Source: an uncultured Rhodopila sp.
Lineage (GTDB): Bacteria; Pseudomonadota; Alphaproteobacteria; Acetobacterales; Acetobacteraceae
DNA length: 52,542 nt
Assembly (NCBI GenBank): GCA_903851415.1
Contig: CAINOE010000143.1
Location: 1-52,542, forward strand
Direction: 5' to 3'
The notes under the pieces are model-generated. The model was not told the origin of the DNA. It worked only from the letters and a program-made list of their open reading frames with translations, and did not search any database. This document shows, piece after piece, positions 40,301-48,326 of the stretch. The translations under genes were made by a program, and so were the position numbers. How positions within the stretch are numbered: position 1 is the stretch's first letter; each line of letters starts with the position of its first letter.

Positions 40301-40951
40301 GTCGAGGACGGCATTGATGAACCCGACGATGGCGTCCCGCGCCTGGCCGCGCAGCGCCTCGGTAACCCGGGTCTGGTGCAGCCGCGCCGAGTCCAGCACC
40401 GCCGGCAGGCGCGGCAACGTGGCCGCACCCGCCAGCGCCAGCAGCACCCGCCAGGAATCCGGCGGCAGCGGACGGTCCCGCCACGACCCGAGCGGGATGG
40501 ACAGAAAACTGTCGGCGCGCGACGGATCGCACAGCAGCAGGCGCAGCATGTCGCCGTTGGTCAGCAGACCGGCCGGCTCGGCCTTTGCCAGCAGCACCCG
40601 CTGCGCCACCCGCGTCGGGCTGGCACGGTACGATTTTCCCGCTGCATCCAAATCGGCTGCCGCCGCCACCGGCCAGGCGCGCAACGCCGAACCGTTGGCG
40701 GCCTTCAGCAGCCAGCCGCCGTCCTCCTCGCCGTCGCGCGTCGTGACGCTGCCCTGCCGCACCGGGCGGCCATAGCCGAGCGCGGCGGCCAGCCGAACCA
40801 TCATGCGCTGAACGCCGCCGCCGAGCGCGCCGCGCATGGCGTCCCATCCGGTGTCGTCCGGAAGCTCCACGACCCGGGCCAGACCCTCCCGCAGGAACGG
40901 CGCGGTGACCGCGGACCCCGACAGGATGCAGTCCTCGAGGTCGAGCGTCAC
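37367..40951 (-). CDS. Adenine-specific DNA methyltransferase, DrmMI/PglX-like
   Basis: A 1194-residue class I SAM-dependent DNA methyltransferase. The N-terminal 420 residues are of unknown fold, with a type ISP/IIG-like stretch GLLTNGDMLRLLLCDP near 128. The methylase core follows: motif X GSFYTPHEFVRFLV (426-439), motif I IVDPAMGSGHFLVEA (466-480) and the N6-adenine motif IV GNPPW (726-730). The C-terminal 350 residues resemble a TaqI/Eco57I-type specificity domain. GTG 40951 is chosen because it overlaps the helicase stop as GTGA; an ATG-opened extension inside the helicase gene is not protein-like. With the helicase it matches the first two genes of class 1 DISARM. No PD-(D/E)xK motif is certain. 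Confidence 0.85.
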   Translation of the reverse strand: MTLDLEDCILSGSAVTAPFLREGLARVVELPDDTGWDAMRGALGGGVQRMMVRLAAALGYGRPVRQGSVTTRDGEEDGGWLLKAANGSALRAWPVAAAADLDAAGKSYRASPTRVAQRVLLAKAEPAGLLTNGDMLRLLLCDPSRADSFLSIPLGSWRDRPLPPDSWRVLLALAGAATLPRLPAVLDSARLHQTRVTEALRGQARDAIVGFINAVLDRAADRSVFSAPVLWREGLVLVYRLLFILKLESPAESGFSFAATRLWRLALSPNRALGPLVRRHLDHGHDTGAMLESGLRLLFACFRDGLSCSELQIAPLGGALFGAEATPVLDALSWGDRAVAILLDRLIWTRAPDGERVRVHYGSLDVEDLGRVYEALLEQEPSIAREPMVRLRRGKREAVVPAAGAQDGIQPGRFFLRAGPGRKSSGSFYTPHEFVRFLVRETLDAKIAALSPPDDPRPAALLTLTIVDPAMGSGHFLVEACRHLGEALLAACRLCDERGLHDRIAALPDPDNSVAAYLPSRGYAEARARAICRRLVAVHCLFGCDRNALAVELAKLSLWLESYAEGLPLTFLDHRLVHGDALTGPFFASLSTLPVTGGALDPLLARGVSARLQASLELARLLAAEMNATIGRDIADLAAKAAVWTRLHRLLHPLRQLARAWSGAAMLRYRRADDEWLALAAHVAESAAWPEALTAAQAALLDAGQDAVAWDLVFPEIFPDGFSAVLGNPPWDVVQHNTKDFVSNYDPAVLEARTRPERARIEQAVLARADAAAAFEAYRLGFDRLKAIAHRLYRHQRVSTGADSTAGNLDLFRLFAERNLELAARGGSIGVLMPSAFHANEGATGVRRLYLREASLAWCLSFENRRRVFDIDGRFKFDLIVAHRPGPTRSFRCGFYLARPEEAADAEKIMSCDMPFLIRTGGAALTPLELRGKADQNVAQRMFAQPERLGEWCARHRIRLGRDLHMTGDAGCFLPPGRGDLVLHEGKTFHQYTDIRDTAPRYSVASGSIRPAIAEAARHYRLAFRDIAQATNERTMIACIAPPGTVFGHTATVEKTPGARASADALVLCAVFNSFAFDWLVRQKAATHLSLYILDALPMPRLSGEQARFLARAALRLSCTHAAFGPLWRELTGGERHAPDSPLRLRAEIDAVVAAAYGLDRAAYRHVLAGFSHRSRADAPALCLDAFDALPPLA

Positions 40952-43890
40952 GCCGCGGGCACCAGCATCAGCAAGCCCAGGGTCCGGACCGCCGGCTTCG
41001 CCAGTGGCGGCGGCTCCGCCTGAATCGAACGCAGGAGCTCCGCCGCCTGCCGCCGCTGCTCGGCGGGCACGCACCCGTCGGCGGCGAAAGCCGCGAGACG
41101 CTCCGCGGCCGGCGCGGGAGACCGCCAGTCCCGGACTGCCGAACCGTCATCGAACAGGTCGCGCGGTTTCGCGATGGGCGGCCCGCATAGTTCGTTGGTC
41201 CGCTGCACCCGCCAGGCGTCCAGCATAGCGCGGTCGCGTTTCAGCCGGGCTTCGTACTGAACCGAGAATGCAGCCGCGATCAGCTCGGCCACCGCCGCCG
41301 CGTGTCCGTTGGCGGCGTCTATCGCCCGCGGTGCCCAGTGGGCGAACCGCGCCTCCCACAACCCGTCCGGCGGCACCGCGTCCCGCGCCAGCGCCAGGAT
41401 CTCGGGCTGCTGCCCAGCCGATCCATCGGGGAACACCTGAAGCGCGAACACCCGGCGCAGCAGCGTGCCCGAACGACAGCCGATATCCGCTGCGTAGGTG
41501 ATAAGCAGCGACAATGCGGCGCCGCTTGCCGCGCTGACGCGGCCCGTCCGGCCAGTGCGCGCCAGGGCGATGGCGCGCCGGGTGAGCGGATGGGCGCGGC
41601 CGGGATAGAGCAGCGTCCGCCCCCGCTCGTCACGGGTCCGCGCCGGATCGTCCGTCAGGCGGACGATGCCCCGGTCGCGATCATAGCCAGGCAAGCCATC
41701 CAGCTCCGCGGCCCACTCGGGCGGAACGCGATATCCGTCGGGACCCGGGCTCAGGACGGAGGCGACGAACGCCGGCAGGTCGAACCCCGCCGCTTCGTCC
41801 GCGGGCGGGGCATCAACCGGCGGTCCGCTGCCCATCCAGCCGTGCCGCACCGCCATGTGGTCGAAACTCTGGAACGCCCGGTCGATCTCCCGCAGCAGGT
41901 CGCGATAGGCCTCGCTGTCGCCGTCCTCGGCGGCGAGATCCAGCGAGTGGACCAGGCGCGGCATCGCGCTGAACAGGTCCTCGGCGAAGCCCGCCATCAG
42001 CGGTTCGGCGAGGCTCGCCGGTTCGGCGGTCACCGCCAGCGTGTTCGGCATGAACGACAGGCAGGACCGCGCTTTCTCGTATTTCGCGATCAGCCGCAGC
42101 AGCAGGCGTTCCTCGAACGTGCCGGCCAGATAGAGATAGCGGATTTCCGGATCGTGGCGCTGGCCGTAGCGGTCGATGCGGCCGTTGCGCTGTTCCAGCC
42201 GGTTCGGGTTGTACGGCAGGTCGAGATGGATCAAATGGTGGCAGCGCTGGTGCAGGTTCAGACCCTCGGCCAGCGAGTCCGTGCTGACCAGGACGATCCC
42301 ATCCTCCTCCGCGCATCGCTCCGCCGCCCGTTGCCGATGGGCTTCGGCGTCGGAGCCGCTGATGGTGAGGATCGTGCCGCCGATGGCGCGCAAGGCGCTC
42401 ACAGCCGCGCGCTGGCTGTCGGCGTATTCCGTATAGACGAGGATATTGGCGTCCTTGTGCTGCAGCCGGATCAGCTTCACCTCCAGCACCAGCGCGGCCA
42501 GTTTGGGGTCGTCTGCTTCGGCCGCCTCGCCCAGGCGGATCAGCTCGCGCAACGCGGAGACCGTTTCCGCTCCGGACAGGCTGGCGGCCATTTCCTCCGC
42601 CTCCAGCGCGGCGATGTCGGCCTCCTCGGCGGGGTCGAGCACGCCGAATTTCTGGGCGCGGCGGCGCCAGGCGCGCAAAGCCCGCTGCCGCTCGCGGCGC
42701 GACGCAGCCGTATCGGCGCCGGCGTAGCGTTCGGCGACGACACGGAGGGTGGCGACGCAGGCGGCGATGCTGGACATCGAGCGCTTCAGCAGACTGACGA
42801 AGGCCAGCGCGTCGGCCAACCCGTTGCGGTCGCGCGACCGCCGCAGCCGGGGCGCCACCAGCGCGGACAGAGCCTTGTGAAACGCCTGCACCCCGGGCGC
42901 ATCCGTCACGTCCACCCGCACCGGCACCACCACCCGCTCGCGGAACAGCGGGGCCCCGGTGAGCGGGTCGCGGATATGCGACTTCAGGCGGCGCACCACG
43001 TGGCGGCGATAGGCGGTCCCCAGCAGCCGTCCGGACCCGTCCACCAGGGTCGGGTCCAGCAGCGCGATCAGCGAAGCGAAATGCGGGTCGTGGCCGTCAT
43101 GCGGCGTCGCGGTCAGCAGCAGCAGGCCGTCGCCGCTTCGCGCCAGAACCTCCGCCAGCTTCCGGCGCTGGCTGTCCTCGCCCGGCCCGGCACCGCCTGC
43201 GCAGTGATGCGCCTCATCGATGATCACCAGGTCCCAGGATACGCGCTCCAGCTCCGCCAGCACGCGGTCCGACTTGGCGAAATCCATCGAGGTCAGGCAC
43301 AAAGCCGTCGCGTCGAACGGGTTGCCGCCGAGTTCCAGCCCGCGACGCGCCTCCCGCAGGCTGGCGCTGTCGGTTATTGGCGTGAAGCGCAGGCCGAAGC
43401 GGAGGCGCATCTCCTGCTCCCACTGGCGCAGCAGCGGGCCGGGCGGGCAGACCACGAGGATGCGGTGGGCGCGGCGGCGGACGATGAGCTCGGCGGCGAT
43501 CAGCCCGGCCTGGATGGTCTTGCCGAGGCCGACGCCGTCCGCCAGCAGTAGCCTTGGCCGGACCATGTCCAGCGCGCGCAGCAGCGGCACGCGCTGATAC
43601 GCCTCGATCGCCACCCGGCCGGGAGGCGCCGGCGCGCCGGGGATCTGGTCCAGCAGCCAGGCGGTGTGATAGCGCCGCCAGTCATCCAGGGGTCCGGCGT
43701 CCTCCGGGCGCGGATCGGTTTGCAGCACCGTCACCGGTTCGGCGGGCACCAGCACGTCCCACTCCAGGCCCTGGAGATCGCCGCCGGCGCAGGCCAGCCG
43801 GACGCGAAGCTGCGGCCCGAGCGGCTCGACCTCCGTCACGTCCCATTCCAGGCCGCGCGCGGCGACCTTGATCCCAACCGAGATTTCCAT
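40948..43890 (-). CDS. SNF2-like DNA helicase/translocase, DrmD-like
   Basis: A 980-residue superfamily 2 ATPase. A short SH3-like N-terminus (1-55) precedes the Snf2 core: Q-motif region YQRVPLLRALDMVRPRLLLADGVGLGKTIQAGLI (Walker A 119-125), ILVVCPPGPLLRQW, DEAHH (225-229) and LLLTATPHDGHD. The C-terminal RecA lobe has ILVYTEYADSQRAAVSAL, VSTDSLAEGLNLHQRCHHLIHLDLPYNPNRLEQRNGRIDRYGQ. The remaining 350 residues are not recognised and show no nuclease motif. DrmD of class 1 DISARM has this layout. The gene overlaps the methyltransferase start by four bases, so the products are made together. ATG 43890 is preferred; a GTG at 43917 is possible. Confidence 0.86.
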   Translation of the reverse strand: MEISVGIKVAARGLEWDVTEVEPLGPQLRVRLACAGGDLQGLEWDVLVPAEPVTVLQTDPRPEDAGPLDDWRRYHTAWLLDQIPGAPAPPGRVAIEAYQRVPLLRALDMVRPRLLLADGVGLGKTIQAGLIAAELIVRRRAHRILVVCPPGPLLRQWEQEMRLRFGLRFTPITDSASLREARRGLELGGNPFDATALCLTSMDFAKSDRVLAELERVSWDLVIIDEAHHCAGGAGPGEDSQRRKLAEVLARSGDGLLLLTATPHDGHDPHFASLIALLDPTLVDGSGRLLGTAYRRHVVRRLKSHIRDPLTGAPLFRERVVVPVRVDVTDAPGVQAFHKALSALVAPRLRRSRDRNGLADALAFVSLLKRSMSSIAACVATLRVVAERYAGADTAASRRERQRALRAWRRRAQKFGVLDPAEEADIAALEAEEMAASLSGAETVSALRELIRLGEAAEADDPKLAALVLEVKLIRLQHKDANILVYTEYADSQRAAVSALRAIGGTILTISGSDAEAHRQRAAERCAEEDGIVLVSTDSLAEGLNLHQRCHHLIHLDLPYNPNRLEQRNGRIDRYGQRHDPEIRYLYLAGTFEERLLLRLIAKYEKARSCLSFMPNTLAVTAEPASLAEPLMAGFAEDLFSAMPRLVHSLDLAAEDGDSEAYRDLLREIDRAFQSFDHMAVRHGWMGSGPPVDAPPADEAAGFDLPAFVASVLSPGPDGYRVPPEWAAELDGLPGYDRDRGIVRLTDDPARTRDERGRTLLYPGRAHPLTRRAIALARTGRTGRVSAASGAALSLLITYAADIGCRSGTLLRRVFALQVFPDGSAGQQPEILALARDAVPPDGLWEARFAHWAPRAIDAANGHAAAVAELIAAAFSVQYEARLKRDRAMLDAWRVQRTNELCGPPIAKPRDLFDDGSAVRDWRSPAPAAERLAAFAADGCVPAEQRRQAAELLRSIQAEPPPLAKPAVRTLGLLMLVPAA

Positions 43891-44022
43891 GCACGGTCCG
43901 CGTTTGAACGCGGACACGGAACCATCAATTGGTTGCTAAACCGTTAACGCGGCGCGGAGGAAACAGATGATCGCGTGGAAAAAGCGCTTTACGGCGGTCG
44001 GCGACTACCGGGGTATGCGGCG

Positions 44023-44808
44023 ATGACCGGCGCACCCGTTTGCGTGCGCCGGAATGGCGGCGTGGTGACCGTATCGGTTGATAATCCCGCCCGGTTGAAC
44101 TGCCTCGGCACCGGGCAGATCACCGCCTTCATCGAGGCCGTGACGGGGCTGGCGGACGATACGGAGCTGCGCGTGCTGATCGTCACCGGAGAGGGCGACC
44201 GCGCGTTCATGGGCGGCGCGGATCTGCTGGAACTGGGAGAACTCGATCCGAAGCGGGCGCGGGATTTCCTGACGCTGATCCACCGCATGTGCAAGGCGCT
44301 GCGTGACCTGCCGGTGCCGGTGATCGCGCGGGTGAACGGCTTCTGCCTCGGGGCGGGGCTGGAGGTGATGGCGGCATGCGACCTCCACATAGCCAGCGAC
44401 AGCGCCCTGTTCGGCATGCCGGAGGTCCGGATCGGCCTTCCCTCCGTGGTGGAGGCGGCGCTGCTGCCGGGGTTGATTGGCTGGGGGCGGACGAAGCTGC
44501 TGCTGTATACCGGCGACACCATCGATGCGCGCACGGCGCTGGCCTGGGGGTTGGTGGAGGAAGTGGTTCCGGCGGCGGAGCTTGACGCGGCGGTGGATGC
44601 GCGGGTCGCGTCGATCGTGGCGTCGGGGCCGAAGGCGATCCGGTTGCAGAAGGAACTCATCCGGGACTGGGAGGCGATGCCCGTTGGCGATGCAATCGAA
44701 GCCGGCATCCGCTGCATCGTGCGGGCGTTTCAGAGCGATGAGCCGCGCCGGATGGTGGGGGAGGCGATCCGGCGGCTGAAAGCGCGTAAAGCGGGCGGTT
44801 CGGGGTAG
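44023..44808 (+). CDS. Enoyl-CoA hydratase/isomerase family protein
   Basis: A 261-residue crotonase-fold enzyme. Both catalytic Glu positions of true hydratases appear to be kept: in GLEVMAACDLHIAS and in FGMPEVRIGLPSVVEAA. The oxyanion loops are DRAFMGGADLLEL and NGFCLGAGLEV. The likely reaction is hydration of a 2-enoyl-CoA in fatty acid or amino acid breakdown; the exact substrate cannot be set. ATG 44023 starts at the usual point; an in-frame GTG at 43975 adds a Tyr/Arg-rich stretch of doubtful value. Divergent from the helicase gene. Confidence 0.88.
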   Translation: MTGAPVCVRRNGGVVTVSVDNPARLNCLGTGQITAFIEAVTGLADDTELRVLIVTGEGDRAFMGGADLLELGELDPKRARDFLTLIHRMCKALRDLPVPVIARVNGFCLGAGLEVMAACDLHIASDSALFGMPEVRIGLPSVVEAALLPGLIGWGRTKLLLYTGDTIDARTALAWGLVEEVVPAAELDAAVDARVASIVASGPKAIRLQKELIRDWEAMPVGDAIEAGIRCIVRAFQSDEPRRMVGEAIRRLKARKAGGSG

Positions 44809-45198
44809 CGAATTGTCCCCCCGGGTGCGCAACCGTGGCAGGGCGGATGCTGGGGACAGCCCCCGTCCGGGTCCGGGGCGGGTTGCGCAGCCATCATCAG
44901 CAGATCCATTAACGGCATCACGGCAGCCCGCATCCGGGCGAAGCGGCGTCGGCTTGCAGCGGTTCGCTCCATCCAGATCGGCCTATCGCCCGGGCTTCGG
45001 GATGGTAAAAGGTTCCCTGCTGGTGGTGCTCGCCGGGGGCACAGACAAGCGTGTGACAAGGGCCTGGATGCCGGATGAGCGGCTGACGAATTTGATCCTT
45101 CCAATTTTTCGGGCGTTTATCCCAGTCATTGGTGTTAGTCTCGTGCAGCTTACGGCACGCGGCGGACACGGACGGGTTCCTGCTAACGGAGTGGCATA
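44809..45198. other. Intergenic region with a long-armed inverted repeat
   Basis: No gene is supported. GGGTGCGCAACC (44823-44834) and GGTTGCGCAGCC (44881-44892) are complementary at 11 of 12 positions around a 46-base spacer containing TGGGGACAGCCCCC. This may terminate the hydratase transcript. The promoter of the DUF1902 gene should lie near 45090-45180. Confidence 0.4.
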
Positions 45199-45498
45199 AT
45201 GCCGGATCAGGGTCTGAGGGCCGATGGGCCGGGAGTGGATGGCGTGGCACCATTGCAGGTCCAGGCTCATTGGGACGCCGCCGCCGAAGTCTGGTGGGCG
45301 GAGAGCGACGATCTGCCCGGTCTCGTGACCGAGGCGCCGTCGTACCCCGAGTTGATCCGTCATATAAAGTCGCTGGCCCCCATGATCCTTCTGGAAAACC
45401 CGGGGCGCGAAGCGGATGGCGTGTCCGTCCGGGTGGCTGGCGACGTCCTGAACACCGGCCGGCGCTTTTCGTTGAACGCCGCTACCGCCTCGCGGTGA
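45199..45498 (+). CDS. DUF1902 domain protein
   Basis: A 99-residue protein. Its core, VQAHWDAAAEVWWAESDDLPGLVTEAPSYPELIRHIKSLAPMILLEN, matches DUF1902, a HicB-antitoxin-like fold often annotated near toxin-antitoxin genes. CTAACGGAG lies ten bases before the ATG. No HicA-like partner is present on either side. Its last 56 bases run antisense through the C-terminal remnant of a decayed hydratase gene, so its 3' end may have been formed from that gene's DNA. Confidence 0.75.
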   Translation: MPDQGLRADGPGVDGVAPLQVQAHWDAAAEVWWAESDDLPGLVTEAPSYPELIRHIKSLAPMILLENPGREADGVSVRVAGDVLNTGRRFSLNAATASR

Positions 45499-46206
45499 TC
45501 CTCGGTCCGCGAGCAGCGCGCCTGACGCACCGCCTCCAGCTCCAGCGACGCCGCGAAATCGCCCGTTTCGGCAGCGGCCAAATTCCGCTTCGCTTACCCC
45601 GGCGCCACCAGAGGCATCGCCGCGATCCGCCGCGCCGGCGCCATCGTAACGTCCGCCGGTTCGGCGTCTTCGACCATCCTGTTGACCAGCCCGATCCGCA
45701 ACGCCTCCTCCGCCCCGATGATATCGCCGGTAAAGAACAGTTCCCGCGCCTTCGCGGTGCCGACAGCCGAGTCAAGGTCCATGTCCCGCCCCAATCCCCG
45801 GACAGCCCGATCCTGATAAATCCCGTCCCGAACCGGGCCGATGTGCCGGCGATGCGAAGATCGCACGCCGCGGCCATGCCGAGGCCGGCGCCGACCGCGA
45901 CGCCGTTGATCACCTTGGGCGAGGCATGCATCAGCGCCGGTATCCGGTGCCACTGCCGGATCCCCTCCGCCCGCCCCTCGAACACCCCCCGGAACGATCG
46001 GCCATCGTTTTGACACCGCCGCCGGCGCAGAAGCCATGGCCGGCTCCGGTCAACACGATGCAGCCGACGCTGTCGTCGGCGCCGAGGCGTTCGATCGCGT
46101 CCAGCAGGCCGAGACGGATCTCCTCGGACAGCGCATTCAGGCTCTCGGGCCGGTTGAGGGTCGGGATGGCGACACCGTCTTCGACGGTCTCGATCAGGTC
46201 AGGCAT
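45443..46206 (-). pseudogene. Decayed enoyl-CoA hydratase/isomerase gene
   Basis: From ATG 46206 the translation reads MPDLIETVEDGVAIPTLNRP and continues through GCIVLTGAGHGFCAGGGVKTMADRS. At a run of six C (45985-45990) the homology shifts frame to VFEGRAEGIRQWHRIPALMH and GLGMAAACDLRIAGTSARFG. Near 45765 a second shift moves it to VGTAKARELFFTGDIIGAEEALRIGLVNRM. A TAA at 45594-45596 then interrupts, although AKRNLAAAETGDFAASLELE continues beyond in the same frame. The remnant ends near 45443 under the DUF1902 gene. Three separate lesions make loss of function likely; a single sequencing error would not explain all. Confidence 0.85.
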
Positions 46207-46297
46207 GGATGGTCTCCGCGCTCGCAAACCCGCCGATCCTGGCGGGGAGCGGCGCGGGCGGCGACCCCGCGGGGCGGAACGCAATAGTATTAGCAAA

Positions 46298-46315
46298 ATA
46301 ATACCCCGGTATTAT
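46298..46315. promoter_or_regulatory. AT-rich palindromic operator candidate
   Basis: ATAATACC-CC-GGTATTAT is a perfect inverted repeat with 8-bp arms in an AT-rich island within GC-rich DNA. It lies 76 bases before the 146-residue gene and 92 bases before the decayed hydratase start. Such sites are typical of dimeric repressors; the protein is unknown. Confidence 0.5.
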
Positions 46316-46390
46316 CAAATCCTGTTGTAATTTCGCGCGTAACGTGCTCTAAATGTTCCTGGCAACAACTTAGGGCTTCCGGTGATCGCC

Positions 46391-46831
46391 ATGTATCGCT
46401 GCTACCTCATCCGCAACGGACGCATCGCCCTCGGCGACGATGTCGATGTCGATACGCTTGCCAGTGCTCTGGCCCACGGCCGCCGTCTGATCGCCAGCCG
46501 ATCGGCGGGAGGCATGTTCAACGGGATGGAGATCTGGAGCGGCGCAACGCTGGTCTACAGCGACACCGGCTACGCCGGCGAATCCGCCGCACCGGCCGCG
46601 GTCGTCAGCCCGTTCCAGACCGCCGAGAGCACGATCCTGCCGAACTGGCGTCCCTCGCTCGCCCGGCCGATACTGGCGATGCGAAAGGGGATTGGCGCGC
46701 TGGCGGACGCCCTGTCGATCATCGACGGCGATGCGCGGCTGCCCGAAGCCGAGGCCGCCAATCCGACCTTCGCACGCAGGCTGCGCAAATCCGTGCGCCG
46801 CCGATCGGCGCGCGGGCCGATGGCGGCTTAG
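46391..46831 (+). CDS. Uncharacterised protein with a short YRCY/IWSG N-terminal module
   Basis: A 146-residue soluble protein. The first 55 residues (MYRCYLIRNGRIALGDDVDV ... MFNGMEIWSGATLVYS) resemble a small recurrent alphaproteobacterial module of the pattern YR-Y-x(n)-E-W-G-LV; the family has no known function. The rest is helical with a basic Arg-rich end. ATG 46391 is chosen; an in-frame GTG at 46382 is as likely by spacing to AGGGC. Its stop overlaps the convergent dehydrogenase gene by four bases. Confidence 0.68.
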   Translation: MYRCYLIRNGRIALGDDVDVDTLASALAHGRRLIASRSAGGMFNGMEIWSGATLVYSDTGYAGESAAPAAVVSPFQTAESTILPNWRPSLARPILAMRKGIGALADALSIIDGDARLPEAEAANPTFARRLRKSVRRRSARGPMAA

Positions 46832-48204
46832 TTCAGGAATATTTTTCCGGGATTCATGACGCCGCGCGGGTCGAGCGCCTGCTTTACCGCCCGCATCACC
46901 TCCAGCGCCTCCGCACCGTGCTCCTGCTCCAGGAATTCACGCTTGCCGATGCCGACGCCGTGCTCGCCGCTGCACGAACCGCCCAAAGCCAGCGCCCGGG
47001 CGACGATCTTCTTGTCCAGCTCCCAGGCGCGCGCCAACCCGTCCGGCTCCGGCGGAACCATGATCACCGTGTGAAAATTGCCGTCCCCGACATGCCCGAC
47101 AATCGGCGCCGACAGCCCCGACGCCGCGATATCCGCCTTCGCCCCGAGGATCGCCTCGTTCAGCCGGCCGATCGGCACGATCGCATCGGTGGCCAGGCCC
47201 TTGTGCCCGGGCTTCCAGGCCAGCGCCGCCCAGTACGCATCGTGCCGCGCCTGCCACAGCCTGGAGCGCACCGCCGGATCGGTTGCCCACGCGAAGCCGA
47301 GGCCCTCGAAGCCCAGCGCGATCTCCTCCGCCTGCCCGGCCTGTTCGGCGACGCCGTTCGGCGTGCCATGAAATTCGAAGAACAGGGTCGGCAACACCTG
47401 CAGGCCTTCCAGCTTCGAATAGGCGATGCAGGCGGCCATCTGCGCGTCGTCCAGCAATTCCATCCGCGCCACCGGAATGCCGTGCTGCAGGATGGCGATC
47501 ACCGTTTCCACCGCGTCGCGCAGCGTGTGGAACTGGCAGGTGGCGGACGACACCGCCTCCGGAATGCCGTGCAGCCGCAACTGGATTTCGGTGATGACGC
47601 CCAGCGTGCCCTCCGAGCCGACGAACAAACGGGTCAGGTCGTAGCCGGATGAGGATTTGCGTACACGCCCGCCGGTGCGGACCAACCGCCCGTCCGGCAT
47701 CGCCACCGTCAGGCCCATGACATTGTCGCGCATGGTGCCGTAGCGCACCGCGTTGGTGCCGGACGCGCGGGTCGCCGACATGCCGCCGATGGTGCAGGCG
47801 GCCGTCCCGGGATCGACCGGGAAGAACAGCCCGAGGTCGCGCAGATGGGTATTCAACTGCTCCCGCGTCACCCCGGCCTCCACCCGGCAATCCATGTCAG
47901 GCTGGCTGACCTCGAGGATCCGGTTCATCCGCGACAGGTCCAGCGAGATGCCGCCGCGCACCGGGGTGACGTGACCCTCCAGCGACGTCCCGGCGCCGAA
48001 CGGGACGACGGGAACGTGCTCCGCATGGCACAGTGCCAGCAGACGCGCGGCTTCGTCGGAGGTCTCGATAAACGCGACCGCGTCGGGCTGGACATGTGGC
48101 TGGGTGTCCTCGCCGTGCGAGTGCTGGTCCCGCAGTGTCGCATTGGTGGTGATGCGATCACCCAGGAAGGCGCGGGCGGCGGCGATGACGGTCTCGACAG
48201 GCAT
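46828..48204 (-). CDS. FAD-linked oxidase: D-lactate dehydrogenase/glycolate oxidase GlcD type
   Basis: A 458-residue flavoprotein oxidising D-lactate, glycolate or a related 2-hydroxyacid. The PCMH-type FAD domain (35-215) shows VVPFGAGTSLEGHV and TIGGMSATRASGTNAVRYGTMRDNVMGL. The C-terminal cap has LWQARHDAYWAAL, VGHVGDGNFHTVIMV and the signature CSGEHGVGIGKREFLEQEHG. Its length and lack of a GlcE partner favour a single-subunit Dld. ATG 48204 follows GGGGAA; an ATG at 48237 adds 11 residues. No signal peptide is seen. Confidence 0.9.
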   Translation of the reverse strand: MPVETVIAAARAFLGDRITTNATLRDQHSHGEDTQPHVQPDAVAFIETSDEAARLLALCHAEHVPVVPFGAGTSLEGHVTPVRGGISLDLSRMNRILEVSQPDMDCRVEAGVTREQLNTHLRDLGLFFPVDPGTAACTIGGMSATRASGTNAVRYGTMRDNVMGLTVAMPDGRLVRTGGRVRKSSSGYDLTRLFVGSEGTLGVITEIQLRLHGIPEAVSSATCQFHTLRDAVETVIAILQHGIPVARMELLDDAQMAACIAYSKLEGLQVLPTLFFEFHGTPNGVAEQAGQAEEIALGFEGLGFAWATDPAVRSRLWQARHDAYWAALAWKPGHKGLATDAIVPIGRLNEAILGAKADIAASGLSAPIVGHVGDGNFHTVIMVPPEPDGLARAWELDKKIVARALALGGSCSGEHGVGIGKREFLEQEHGAEALEVMRAVKQALDPRGVMNPGKIFLN

Positions 48205-48326
48205 GGGCGGTTCCCCGGTTTGCTTTGCCGCAAGCATTGGACCGGGGCGGATGTGCTGGCAAGGTTGGTTCGCACGCGCTGGCACATCGCACCGGCAAGG
48301 GCGATGTGCCAGCGGATCACGTCCGG

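Noticed and set aside
37367..43890. Full DISARM or BREX system
   Set aside because: No DrmA, DrmB, DrmC, PglZ or Brx proteins are encoded in the flanks; only the helicase and methyltransferase can be supported.
45199..45498. HicAB toxin-antitoxin pair
   Set aside because: DUF1902 is HicB-like, but no HicA-type double-stranded RNA-binding toxin is found on either side.
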